Positions 23,677 to 32,141 of a stretch of 64,000 bases of DNA are shown here, piece by piece. Below the pieces are notes generated by a model. It did no database searches and was not told where the DNA came from. It was given only the letters and a program-made list of their open reading frames with translations. Numbering within the stretch: the first letter of the stretch is position 1; each line of letters starts with the position of its first letter. The position numbers and the translations under genes are program-made. Source of the stretch: JAGQUL01 sp038212015 (GTDB lineage: Bacteria; Actinomycetota; Thermoleophilia; Gaiellales; SKUG01); contig JBBQUY010000007.1 of NCBI GenBank assembly GCA_038212015.1, forward strand, positions 1-64,000, given 5' to 3'.

Positions 23677-25961
23677 GGAGCCACCAGGGTTCGAGCGAAA
23701 AGGACGTTGGATTCGCGGCCGGCCGCGTCACGCACCTGTGCGTAGACGACCTTGTACGTGTTCCCCGCCGTGAGCGTGTGCGGAACCTCGGGAGCGAATG
23801 CCTTCCATGCGCCCCAGTTGCCGTCTTCGTTCGCCAGGCGCACCTGCGTCACGCCGACGTCGTCGGTCGCGGTGAGCTGGACGGTCACTGCAGCGGTGGG
23901 GGTGGTCTCCGGCAGCACGACGGCCGTCAGCGCGGGGTCGGCAGCATCGGCTGCGGCGCCGGGGGGCTGTGCGACGGCGACGTACGACGTTCGCGACGTG
24001 AGCACGAGCGATTCGTTGCCCGCCGCGTCGCGCACCTGGGCGTAGACGAGCTTGCCGCCGAAACCGGCCGACAGCGTCCACTGCTTGGTGGTCGCCCAGG
24101 CCTGCCAACCAGTCCAGTTGCCGTCCTCGTTCGCGAAGCGCACCTGCGAGAGGCCGACCGCGTCGGTCGCGACGAGCGTGGCGGTGATGGCCTGCGTCGT
24201 CGTCTCGGCCGGGAGCGTGAACGTCTCGAGGACCGGCGCCACGGTGTCGGGCGCGCCGCCGCCACCTCCGCCGCCACCCGGAGGCGGTGCATCGAGTGCG
24301 TACTGCGTGCGGGCGCTCAGCACACCGGATTCGCGGCCGGCGCCATCGCGCACCTGGGCGTACACGAGCTTCATGCCGACGTTCGGCGACAGCAGCCAGT
24401 CGCTCGTCGCTGCGAACGCCTGCCACGCGCCCCAGTTGCCGTCCTCGTTCGCGAAGCGCACGTGACGCACGGCGGTGTCGTCGGTCGCCTCGATCGCGAC
24501 CTGGATCTGCTGGGTGGCCGTCAGTGCCGGAATCGTGATCGCGGTCAGGACCGGATCTGCCTGGTCGCCGACCGGCGGTGGCGGCTCGTCCGGATCGACG
24601 GCTTCGACGTAGCCGATCGTTCGGTACACGGCCGCGGATTCATTGCCGGCGATGTCACGCACGCGAACGTAGACGCCCTTCACGCCGAAGCCGGCGCTCA
24701 GCTCGAACGCGACGGGCGTGGCAAAGGGCTGCCACGGCCCCCACATGCCGTCTTCGGTCGCGAGCTGCATCTCGGTGACGGCGCGGTCGTCAGTGGCCGT
24801 GATGCCGACCTGGACGGTCTGGGTGGTGGTCGTCGCAGGCAGCGTGACGTTCGTGAGCGTCGGAGCGATCAGGTCGGGCGTCGGCAGCGGCTCGAGCGCG
24901 GGGAGCGGCAGGGTCGGCAGCTTGATCGTCCTGGGCGTGAACACGCGGTTCCACTGGTAGGCGCGAAGGCGTCCGGCCCAGTCGCTGGCGATGTAATGGT
25001 TTCGCGGTGCCTCGGCAGCAGGCCACGTGGCGACGGTCCTGACGAACGCGTCGTTTGCCGGGTCCGGTCCGGTCTTGAACTGCTGGATCTTGCCGCAGGT
25101 CGTGCTCGTCACGTACAGGTTGTCCCAGTAGTCGAGCGTCAGCGAATAGCCGCTGTGGACGGCGCCGGGGTCGGGGCAGTCCGCGAACGGCTTGCCGTTG
25201 TAGGGCCCCGTGCGGCTGACGATGCGCGTGAAGCGATACGTGCCGCCGGCGGTGAAGTCGTACCGCGTGACGCGCGATGCGTCGTAGCCTGCGGTCCCGT
25301 AGTGGCAGTTGGTTCCGCAGTTCTCGCCCACGAACACGCGCCGACCATCCCGGGAGACGGCCATGTCCTGGTTGGTGATCCAGTTGCCGGGCTCCTTGCC
25401 CCAGTCGCCGAACGCGGTCAGGAACGTCCCGTCCGCCTTGAACTTGGCGATCGAGCGCTGTGACTCGGTCGTCAGCGCGCCGTTGGAGACGTAGACGTCG
25501 CCGCGACCGTCGGTTGCGATCACGTGCCCCATGGGCGTCCACTCCACGTTCCAGACGGAGAGCTTCTGCAGGCGCCACGCTGCATCGAGCACGTAGGTGC
25601 CCGTGTCGGTCCGGTTGAGTCGGCGTGGTGTCGCCGCGCCCTGCGTGACGTACAGGTACCTGCCGTCCGGGGAGGGGGCCACGTCGCGAGGCTGCGCGAC
25701 GCCGGTCGGCAGCGTGATGTCGGTGAGCTTGACGCCGTGCTTGTCCCAACGAACGATCTTGGCGCCGCACGTGGCATAGAACACGCCGGTATCGTCGGTC
25801 GAGCCCATGTTGCCGCAATTGGTCGGGTCTGCGGCGACCGACGTGTACGTGGCGTCGACGACCAGCGCAGCGCCCGCACTCGCGGCGAGGGCAAGCTGCA
25901 CCGCCAGGACGGTCGTGAGCGCAGCAAGACGCATGCAGGCGGTGCGGACGGATCGGTGCAT
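23673..25961 (-). CDS. Secreted beta-propeller protein with four Ig-like repeats
   Basis: 762 residues from ATG 25961. Signal peptide in the first 33 residues. Residues 35-340 look like an NHL/SMP-30-type propeller: PSPDGRYLYVTQGAA, VIATDGRGDVYVSNGALT, MAVSRDGRRVFVGENCG, LTLDYWDNLYVTSTTCG. The rest consists of four repeats of about 95 residues, each with a strand TxxQTVQVGITATD-like, a (A/L)xEDGxWGxWQ(A/P)F motif and a closing VYVRVRDxAGNES; three of them read FANEDGNW or LANEDGNW. Glycine or Pro hinges separate repeats. A role in surface recognition or sheltering a ligand is inferred; no catalytic residues seen. Confidence 0.82.
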   Translation of the reverse strand: MHRSVRTACMRLAALTTVLAVQLALAASAGAALVVDATYTSVAADPTNCGNMGSTDDTGVFYATCGAKIVRWDKHGVKLTDITLPTGVAQPRDVAPSPDGRYLYVTQGAATPRRLNRTDTGTYVLDAAWRLQKLSVWNVEWTPMGHVIATDGRGDVYVSNGALTTESQRSIAKFKADGTFLTAFGDWGKEPGNWITNQDMAVSRDGRRVFVGENCGTNCHYGTAGYDASRVTRYDFTAGGTYRFTRIVSRTGPYNGKPFADCPDPGAVHSGYSLTLDYWDNLYVTSTTCGKIQQFKTGPDPANDAFVRTVATWPAAEAPRNHYIASDWAGRLRAYQWNRVFTPRTIKLPTLPLPALEPLPTPDLIAPTLTNVTLPATTTTQTVQVGITATDDRAVTEMQLATEDGMWGPWQPFATPVAFELSAGFGVKGVYVRVRDIAGNESAAVYRTIGYVEAVDPDEPPPPVGDQADPVLTAITIPALTATQQIQVAIEATDDTAVRHVRFANEDGNWGAWQAFAATSDWLLSPNVGMKLVYAQVRDGAGRESGVLSARTQYALDAPPPGGGGGGGGAPDTVAPVLETFTLPAETTTQAITATLVATDAVGLSQVRFANEDGNWTGWQAWATTKQWTLSAGFGGKLVYAQVRDAAGNESLVLTSRTSYVAVAQPPGAAADAADPALTAVVLPETTPTAAVTVQLTATDDVGVTQVRLANEDGNWGAWKAFAPEVPHTLTAGNTYKVVYAQVRDAAGRESNVLFARTLVAP

Positions 25962-26048
25962 GACGTCGCTATCGGTCCGAGCTGCGCGAAACTGAATCGA
26001 AGACCGAGCATGCTGCACCTTTTACAGCGCCATCTCGACATTTCCGGG

Positions 26049-26076
26049 TTGTGCGCCAGCGTGAGGCCGGTAGGGT
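26049..26076 (+). promoter_or_regulatory. greA promoter, predicted leaderless
   Basis: TTGTGC (26049-26054), 16 bases, then TAGGGT (26071-26076), then exactly six bases to the ATG of greA. This is the clearest promoter of the window and places the transcription start at the initiation codon. Confidence 0.6.
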
Positions 26077-26082
26077 TTCCCC

Positions 26083-26544
26083 ATGAAGCCCGACACGCTC
26101 CTCACACCCGAAGGCCTCGAAGCGCTCCGCGCGGAGCTCGAAGAGCTCACCGCAAAGCGCCCGGCGATGGCGGCCAAGATCAAGTCTGCGCGCGAGCTCG
26201 GCGACCTCAAGGAGAACGCCGAATATCACGCTGCCAAGGACGAACAGGGATTCCTCGAGACCCGTATCCAGGTGATCGAGGGCCAGATCCGCACCGCCAA
26301 GGTCGTCGAGGCCAGCTCGAGCGGTCGCGCGACCCTCGGCTCGAAGGTGCTCGTGAAGGACCTCGACCTGGGCGAGCAGGAGACGTGGACGATCACCGGC
26401 GTGTCCGAGGCCGACCCCATGGAGAACAAGGTGTCCTACGAGTCGCCGATCGGGTCCGCGCTGATGGATGCCGCACCCGGTGACAAGGTCGAGGTGCAGC
26501 TGCCTCGCGGCACGATGCATCTCGAGATCGTCAGCATCAGCTGA
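26083..26544 (+). CDS. greA: Transcription elongation factor GreA
   Basis: 153 residues, close to the normal 158. The N-terminal coiled coil ends in ELGDLKENAEYHAAKDEQ, with the acidic D and E at its tip that reach into the RNA polymerase secondary channel and stimulate cleavage of backtracked RNA. The C-terminal FKBP-like domain has KVLVKDLD, TWTITGVSEADP and SPIGSALMDAAPGDKVEVQLP. Actinobacterial GreA often starts with this longer PEGLEALRAELEEL helix. Found between two secreted-protein genes with its own promoter. Confidence 0.97.
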   Translation: MKPDTLLTPEGLEALRAELEELTAKRPAMAAKIKSARELGDLKENAEYHAAKDEQGFLETRIQVIEGQIRTAKVVEASSSGRATLGSKVLVKDLDLGEQETWTITGVSEADPMENKVSYESPIGSALMDAAPGDKVEVQLPRGTMHLEIVSIS

Positions 26545-26550
26545 CGATCG

Positions 26551-28098
26551 TCAGCTGCGGGTGGTGAGCACCCGCGACGAGCGCCACGCGCTCGCATTGC
26601 CGGCGGCGTCACGCGTTCGAACCCGAACGATCACGCGATCGCCTGGCAGCAGGTCCTCGACGAGGATCGAGCGCGCGAAGCGGCCGGTCATGCCGGTCGT
26701 GACGAACCAGCCCTGTCCGAGCACGCGGTGCTGCACCTGGTAGCTCGCGACCCCCGACTGGGCATCGCGCCCCGCGCCCCAGCGCACGACGAGTGCGTTG
26801 AATCCTCGACGCGCGAGCGTCACCGACGACGGCGCGAATGGCCGCGCCGCATCCGCATTCGGGCCGGCCTTCACGGTCGCGCTCGGGCCGTTGGATCCGG
26901 TCACGTCGAGCGGCCGCACGTTCCAGGTGTACGCATTCGTCCGGCGCGACGGTTCGACGGTGGCGCGGAACGTGGACGCCGTGGTGATGCCCGCGAGCTC
27001 CTCGGCGATGTCGCCGTCGGCGAGCACGCGCCGCCAGATGGCGTACCGCTCGGGTCGCGTGCCGATCGTGGGCGCGTCCCAGACCAGTCGCACATGACGA
27101 TAGTCGCCGCCGCGGCGTCGCAGGTTGGACACGCCGAGCGTGCCGCCGGGCCCCGCGATCGCCGGGGCGCCATCGGTGGCACCAGGTACCGCGTCGATCC
27201 AGCCGCGAAGCGCGTCGATGCGCGAATACGCGCCGAACGTGCGCTGCGCGCAGCCTTCGCCCCAGGACGTGATGCCTGCGAGCCGCCGAGTGCCGTCGCC
27301 GGCATCCACGACGAGCGGGCCGCCGCTGTCGCCCTGACACGCATCGCGGCCGAGCGACGTCGCCGTGGCGGCGAGCAGGCCGCCGCACAGGTTCGTGGCG
27401 CGTTCGAACGCGACTCCATATCCGCCGCCGACCGTCGACGCGCACGAGGAGTCCGGATGCAGGGGAATCGTCGCTTCGCGCAGGTCCGACGGGAATCGCG
27501 AGTCGCCGTCGCCCCCTTCGCGAGGATCAGTGTTGCCCCATCCGGCGATGAACGCGTTCACCCCGCCCGCGCCGCCGCCCCACAGCGGCGCGTCACCTGG
27601 CTGCACGAGCTGGATCGGTGCCGCGCCGACGATCGGCTCGGCGAGTCGCAGAACCGCGACGTCGTTGCGGAATCCGTCGCCAGCGTTCTTCGCGAAGTCG
27701 GGGTGGATGAAGACCTCGGTGACGCGTCGCGCCGCGGTCGTTCCCGTTCCGAAACTCGTGCGATCGAGCGTTCGCGTGGTGGCGGCGGCATTGACGACCC
27801 TCGGAGCATCGTTGGCGCCCTCGTCGATCGTCACGCAGTGGGCTGCGGTCAGCACGTGCTGGTCGTCGACGAGCGATCCCCCGCAGAATTGGCCGTCGTA
27901 CTGTGAGCGCGAGCGGGTCGAGACGATCGCGACCAGGAACGGCCAGCGCGCCTGGAACTCGGCGTCGGTCATCGCCGACCCGTTCACGATCTCGGCAACG
28001 TCCGGCTCGTACGACGCCGCGTGACTCGTCGACGAGGCCGCGACCGTGACTGCAGCGAGCATGACGGCGAGCGACGCGCGACGAAGATGGCTGGACAT
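26551..28098 (-). CDS. Secreted trypsin-like serine protease (S1) with fibronectin-like tail, second copy
   Basis: 515 residues. Signal peptide to about residue 27 (VTVAASSTSHA). The S1 domain has H87 (LTAAHC), D146 (NDVAVLRL) and S258 (CQGDSGGPL), so the triad is complete. After residue 310 come two fibronectin III-like sandwiches (YRHVRLVWDAPT.., NALVVRWGAGRDAQSG..), ending in DRVIVRVRTRDAAGNASAW. The architecture matches the protease at 5200-6603 but has one more tail domain and no Pro linker. It follows gluQ on the same strand with a gap of 79 bases. Confidence 0.93.
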   Translation of the reverse strand: MSSHLRRASLAVMLAAVTVAASSTSHAASYEPDVAEIVNGSAMTDAEFQARWPFLVAIVSTRSRSQYDGQFCGGSLVDDQHVLTAAHCVTIDEGANDAPRVVNAAATTRTLDRTSFGTGTTAARRVTEVFIHPDFAKNAGDGFRNDVAVLRLAEPIVGAAPIQLVQPGDAPLWGGGAGGVNAFIAGWGNTDPREGGDGDSRFPSDLREATIPLHPDSSCASTVGGGYGVAFERATNLCGGLLAATATSLGRDACQGDSGGPLVVDAGDGTRRLAGITSWGEGCAQRTFGAYSRIDALRGWIDAVPGATDGAPAIAGPGGTLGVSNLRRRGGDYRHVRLVWDAPTIGTRPERYAIWRRVLADGDIAEELAGITTASTFRATVEPSRRTNAYTWNVRPLDVTGSNGPSATVKAGPNADAARPFAPSSVTLARRGFNALVVRWGAGRDAQSGVASYQVQHRVLGQGWFVTTGMTGRFARSILVEDLLPGDRVIVRVRTRDAAGNASAWRSSRVLTTRS

Positions 28099-28177
28099 GC
28101 GGTGGCTCCCGGGCGAGGCGCACCGAACCGATCGCGCGCGCCATTCGTTCCTCGACTATAGCGACCGCGACCGCCGG

Positions 28178-29134
28178 TCAGTCGATCCGAGCGGTCGACC
28201 ATTCGGAACCATCGACGAGTCGGCTGGGATCGATGCGCTCGTCCGTGCGCGGCACACGCGCACGCGTGAAGACCGACACCAGATCCGCCGCACCGGTCAC
28301 GTCGTCGCTCGGCGTGATGCCGATCGACGTGGCGAGCGTCGCGAGCACCGCAGAAGGTGCAATGCCGCGAGCTGCGAGCTCCGTGAGGCTCGCGGCGCCG
28401 TGCCGCTTGGCGAGACGCGCACCGTCTGGTCCGAGCACGAGCCCGACGTGCGCGAAGCGTGGCACGTGCAGGTCGAGCTGCTCGGCGATCCAGATCTGTC
28501 GTGGCGTCGTCGGTGCGAGGTCCGCGCCGCGCACCACCTCGTCGATCCCGAGGTCGGATTCATCGACCGGGCTCGCGAGGTTGTAGGCGGCGACACCGTC
28601 GCGACGCCGCACCACGAAGTCGTCGACGATCGCGTCGACGCGGCCGAGCAGCTCGTCGTCGAACCCGACACGTGTCGCGTCGGCGCGCACCCGCACGCAG
28701 TGTGGATCGCCCACCGCGACGCGCGCGGCGGCAGCGTTCGAGGACAACGACGCGCACGTGCCTGGATACGGGGCCTCGACCCCCGGCCCATGCGGGGCAG
28801 TCGCGGCGGCGAGCACCTCGGCGCGCGTGCAGAAGCACGGATAGGTGCGGCCGGCGGCGTCGAGCAGTTCCAGGGCGTCGTCGTAGCGTGCGAGCCGATC
28901 GGACTGGCGGACGATCTCGCCGTCCCAGTCAATGCCAAGTGCTCGCAGGTCGTCGAGCTGCTCCCGCTCGTGCTCCGGTCGCGATCGGTCCGGGTCGAGG
29001 TCGTCGACGCGCAGCAGGAACCGTCCGCCGGCCGCGCGCGCGAACAGCCACGCAACGAGCGCGGTGCGCAGGTTGCCCAGGTGCAGCGGCCCGGTGGGGC
29101 TCGGCGCGAATCGTCCGTCATGTCCGGTTGCCAT
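28178..29134 (-). CDS. gluQ: Glutamyl-Q tRNA(Asp) synthetase
   Basis: 318 residues from ATG 29134 (MATGHDGRFAPSPTGPLHLG). The HIGH-type motif is PLHLGNL and the KMSKS-type loop is reduced to LAKRHGAASL, as in GluQ proteins. Zinc ligands are visible in YPCFCTRAEV and YPGTC. The protein lacks the C-terminal anticodon-binding domain of full glutamyl-tRNA synthetases, and ends after about 318 residues as GluQ enzymes do. It attaches glutamate to the queuosine base at position 34 of tRNA-Asp rather than to the acceptor end. The longer upstream frame is not coding. Confidence 0.93.
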   Translation of the reverse strand: MATGHDGRFAPSPTGPLHLGNLRTALVAWLFARAAGGRFLLRVDDLDPDRSRPEHEREQLDDLRALGIDWDGEIVRQSDRLARYDDALELLDAAGRTYPCFCTRAEVLAAATAPHGPGVEAPYPGTCASLSSNAAAARVAVGDPHCVRVRADATRVGFDDELLGRVDAIVDDFVVRRRDGVAAYNLASPVDESDLGIDEVVRGADLAPTTPRQIWIAEQLDLHVPRFAHVGLVLGPDGARLAKRHGAASLTELAARGIAPSAVLATLATSIGITPSDDVTGAADLVSVFTRARVPRTDERIDPSRLVDGSEWSTARID

Positions 29135-29232
29135 ATCGACGTATCCTGCCAGCCGCGAACCGGGGGACGATGCGGCCACGAACTGGCCGCAACAGTGCAA
29201 CATCCCTGCACCTGGAGCCGAGGAACTGGAGA

Positions 29233-29904
29233 ATGAGCATTTCCTGGTCCTCAGTCTCTGCCGGCGCGATGACGGCTGCCGTCTCGCTCGGCTCGACCCT
29301 GCAGCAGGTGGGGGCGTCGGCGACCGCCGCCGCGCAGACGGTGACTGCCGGTGGCCTGCAGGCGATGAGCCAGGGCGCGGCGACCGCCGCCAACCAGGCG
29401 ACCGTCGCCGCCACCACGGCAGCGACGAACGCCGCTGCGACGCTGCCACAGGCCGTCAATACCGCCGCGGTGACCACCGCGCGGCTCGGATCCGACCTGT
29501 CGCTCATGGAGAAGCCGGCGAAGGCGATGGCGACGGCCATTCCCAAGAGTTCACTGCTGATGCGCACGGCAGGTTTCCTGTCGAAGGCGCTGCCGATCGT
29601 CACGATCGGGGCGAGTGCACTCTCGGGCGCGCGCATCGTCAACGACGGGGGCGCGCAGGCGCTCATCACCACCAAGGACGGTCGCGGTGCCGTGCTCGGC
29701 GCAGTCGGTGGAGCGCTCCTGCTCGTGCCGCATCCCGCCACGCAGCTGGCAGCGGCCGGCGTGCTCGGCGCCGTCGCGGTGAACCAGTTCGGCGGCATGC
29801 ATCGACTCGACAAGCTCGACCTCGACGCGGCACGCTCGCCGGCGTCGCCATCGAATCCGGGGCCCGCGCACCAGCAGCTCGCACCGGCACCGCCCCTGCC
29901 GTAG
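29233..29904 (+). CDS. Ala-rich protein of unknown function
   Basis: 223 residues, about a third alanine. Residues 1-80 are a Ser/Ala/Thr/Gln-rich helical region (LGSTLQQVGASATAAAQ, AATAANQATVAATTAATNAAATL). Two hydrophobic stretches follow: AGFLSKALPIVTIGASALSGARI and GRGAVLGAVGGALLLVPHPATQLAAAGVLGAVAV. The tail is Pro-rich (APAPPLP). The ATG has AGGA eight bases upstream and the gene is divergent from gluQ. The layout (amphipathic coil then two glycine-rich membrane-like hairpins) recalls pore-forming or phasin-like proteins only loosely; no function assigned. Confidence 0.65.
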   Translation: MSISWSSVSAGAMTAAVSLGSTLQQVGASATAAAQTVTAGGLQAMSQGAATAANQATVAATTAATNAAATLPQAVNTAAVTTARLGSDLSLMEKPAKAMATAIPKSSLLMRTAGFLSKALPIVTIGASALSGARIVNDGGAQALITTKDGRGAVLGAVGGALLLVPHPATQLAAAGVLGAVAVNQFGGMHRLDKLDLDAARSPASPSNPGPAHQQLAPAPPLP

Positions 29905-29909
29905 CCGAA

Positions 29910-31055
29910 TCAGCGCAGGCCGTCGAACGCCTCGTCGATCGCCAGCGCGTCCATGCCGTCGGTCGCCTGCCACGGGCGCGCCGTGCGACGCGAGGCGAAC
30001 GCGGGCGTGGGTGCCGGCGCGAACCCGCGGCGCACCGTGCCGCGCCCAACGCTGATCGGCCGACCGATCGCGCCCGCGCGAGCGCCGCGCGACCGACGCG
30101 AGCGGACGGAACTCGTATCGGGAGCCGCGTCGGGGACCGCTACGTTCGCGCGTGCCTCGGCCGCGAGCAGCAGGACGACGGCGACGATCACGGCGCTCCC
30201 GGCCACGACCGTTCGCCCGTCGAGCTGCTCGCCGAGTACCGCGACGCCAAGCCCGACGGCGACGAGCGGATTCACGAATGCGTGGGTCGACGCAGTGCCG
30301 GCGCTCACGTTGTCGAGCAGCCAGCCGTAGGCGAGGAAGCCGCCGATCGACGCTGCCAGGACCAGATAGGTCCAGCCACCGAACGCCAGCGAGGTGATCG
30401 CGCGGATGTCGAAGCGTGCGCCTTCGCCGGTCGCGAGCGCGACCAGCCCGAGCTGGACGCCGCCGCTCAGCATCTGCATGCCGACGCCGAGCAGCAGTCC
30501 ACCAGCCTTCTCGGCCCGCGGCGCGAACAGCGACGCGGCGGCCCAGGCGGCATTCGCGAACACGAGCACGAGCATCGCGCCTGCATCGAGCCCGGAAGCG
30601 CCGCCGGGAGCGACGAGCACGCCGACACCTGCGACACCCACGGCGACGCCGGCGAGGGCGATCGAGTTGCGCGACGCGCCGCGCGTCACCACCAGCTGCA
30701 GCAGGACGATCCAGAGGGGTGCAGTGGCGACGAGCAGCGCGGCGATGCCAGTGGGGAGCTTCGTCGCGGCCCAGCCGGTCGCGCCCATCCCGATCACGAT
30801 GAAGCCAAGCCCCACGATCGACGCGTCACGCCACGCGCGCCGGGACGGCAACGGCTGACCCGAGCGCCGCGCCAGCAGCAGTCCGATCCCGGTCGCCACT
30901 GCGCCCGCGACCAGGAATCGCGTGGCCATGAGCAGCAGCGGCGGAAACGACTCGAGGGCGTAGATGATCGCGACGAACGACGAGCCCCAGACGAGCCAGG
31001 TGACGAGCAGCGTGGAGACGAGAAGGGTGCTTCGGGATGCGAGGACGGATGCCAT
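29910..31055 (-). CDS. EamA/DMT family exporter
   Basis: 381 residues from the ATG at 31055; two further ATGs upstream are possible. Ten hydrophobic helices in two EamA repeats: TWLVWGSSFVAIIYALESFPPLLLMATRFLVAG (repeat 1, with the WGSSF motif) and the second repeat ANAAWAAASLFAPRA. An added 75-residue Arg/Ser-rich cytoplasmic tail follows the last helix. DMT exporters move amino acids or metabolites out of the cell. The divergent AsnC/Lrp gene at 31240 is its likely regulator. Convergent with the gene ending at 29904, six bases away. Confidence 0.9.
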   Translation of the reverse strand: MASVLASRSTLLVSTLLVTWLVWGSSFVAIIYALESFPPLLLMATRFLVAGAVATGIGLLLARRSGQPLPSRRAWRDASIVGLGFIVIGMGATGWAATKLPTGIAALLVATAPLWIVLLQLVVTRGASRNSIALAGVAVGVAGVGVLVAPGGASGLDAGAMLVLVFANAAWAAASLFAPRAEKAGGLLLGVGMQMLSGGVQLGLVALATGEGARFDIRAITSLAFGGWTYLVLAASIGGFLAYGWLLDNVSAGTASTHAFVNPLVAVGLGVAVLGEQLDGRTVVAGSAVIVAVVLLLAAEARANVAVPDAAPDTSSVRSRRSRGARAGAIGRPISVGRGTVRRGFAPAPTPAFASRRTARPWQATDGMDALAIDEAFDGLR

Positions 31056-31120
31056 GCCTGACACGGTAGGCGGCATCCGCTCCTGCACCTATGGACGATC
31101 GAACGTATGTAAACCTATTC

Positions 31121-31137
31121 GCTTTCGAATCGAAAGC
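31121..31137. promoter_or_regulatory. 17-bp perfect palindrome, candidate Lrp/AsnC operator
   Basis: GCTTTCGA-A-TCGAAAGC lies in the AT-richer region between the divergent EamA exporter and AsnC/Lrp genes. Its position 66 bases from the EamA start and about 100 bases before the regulator start, and its symmetry, fit the operator of the adjacent dimeric regulator. Confidence 0.6.
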
Positions 31138-31227
31138 ATTTTGCAGGAAATCGCCTTCGATCCGGACATACGCCGGAAAAAGTCGCCCAAAAACGCGGTG
31201 AAACTTGGGAAATTCCTCGTACCGCGC

Positions 31228-31233
31228 TACCGT
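31228..31233 (+). promoter_or_regulatory. -10 box of a leaderless promoter for the AsnC/Lrp regulator
   Basis: TACCGT ends six bases before the ATG at 31240, as with other leaderless starts in this window. No ribosome binding site lies in between. Confidence 0.45.
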
Positions 31234-31239
31234 GTGGGA

Positions 31240-31722
31240 ATGACTGCCGCTCCCGTTTCCAGCCTCGCCCCCGCTCCGATCAATCTCGATCCGACCGATC
31301 GGGAAATCATTCGTGAATTGGAGCGTGACGCTCGAATCCCGTGGGCACAGCTCGGGCGACGTGTCGCGCTCACGGCTCCGGCGGTCCGCGAACGCGTGCG
31401 ACGCATGCAGCGAGCGGGCGTCATCACCGGCTACGGTGCCTGGATCGACCCCGCCACGCTTGGGCGAGGCATCGGAGCGTTCATCCGAGTCACCACCTCC
31501 TCGCAGCCGCGACACGAACGTCTCATCGAGTTCGTTGCCGAACGGGGCGAGGTGGTCGAGTGCCATTCACTCACGGGCGACGACAGCGTGATCATGCGTG
31601 TGCAGGTCGGTGACATGGCCGAGCTCGAGCGGCTCACGACGTCGCTCTCACACTTCGGTCGAACGACGACGTCGATGATCCTGACGTCGCCGATACCATG
31701 GCGGAACGTGATGTCGCGCTAG
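31240..31722 (+). CDS. AsnC/Lrp family transcriptional regulator
   Basis: 160 residues. The N-terminal helix-turn-helix (LDPTDREIIRELERDARIPWAQLGRRVALTAPAVRERVRRMQRAGVITGY) is typical of Lrp. The RAM ligand-binding domain follows: FIRVTTSSQPRHERLIEFVAERGEVVECHSLTGDDSVIMRVQVGDMAELERL, with GDDSVIMR as the conserved strand. Members sense amino acids and often control exporters; the divergent EamA gene and the palindrome between them support this. The start is chosen at the methionine just before the HTH and directly after a -10 box. Confidence 0.93.
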   Translation: MTAAPVSSLAPAPINLDPTDREIIRELERDARIPWAQLGRRVALTAPAVRERVRRMQRAGVITGYGAWIDPATLGRGIGAFIRVTTSSQPRHERLIEFVAERGEVVECHSLTGDDSVIMRVQVGDMAELERLTTSLSHFGRTTTSMILTSPIPWRNVMSR

Positions 31723-32073
31723 CGGGCGCCTGCTCGACGGCGGCGGATCCCACGGCTCCAGCGGCGCGAGATCGTCGTCCCCAGCATCGCCTTCCTTGTC
31801 GTCCGGATCATTCGGGCTCGACGCCTCGAAACCACCGAGCAGCCGCATCACGCCCACGACCCCGACGACGAGCACCCCGACGTCGGCGATCGTGATCGCA
31901 AGCAGCGCCCTTCCCGGCGTGGGTGGCAGGCGAAGCGACCAGAGCCAGATCCAGGCGACGATCGCAACCGCCAGCGGCGCGATCGCCCAGCGGACGTCGC
32001 GCCCGCGGACGAGTCGTTCCGCGGCACCTGCGATCGCGACGCTGCAGGTCGTCGTTGCCAGGACCGTTTCCAT
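31648..32073 (-). CDS. Small membrane protein, unknown
   Basis: 141 residues. Two membrane helices (WAIAPLAVAIVAWIWLWSL and LLAITIADVGVLVVGVVGVMRLLGG) are followed by an acidic stretch SPNDPDDKEGDAGDDD and an Arg-rich end. The last 25 residues run antisense through the end of the AsnC gene for 75 bases and look like chance translation, so the true stop may have been lost by a frameshift, or the overlap is real. No family recognised. Confidence 0.5.
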   Translation of the reverse strand: METVLATTTCSVAIAGAAERLVRGRDVRWAIAPLAVAIVAWIWLWSLRLPPTPGRALLAITIADVGVLVVGVVGVMRLLGGFEASSPNDPDDKEGDAGDDDLAPLEPWDPPPSSRRPLARHHVPPWYRRRQDHRRRRSTEV

Positions 32074-32141
32074 CCCTGCATCCTGCCATCGCTGTGCGCC
32101 ATTGCACGCAGGCGAGCGCGCAACGCGCGCGGGAACGTCGG

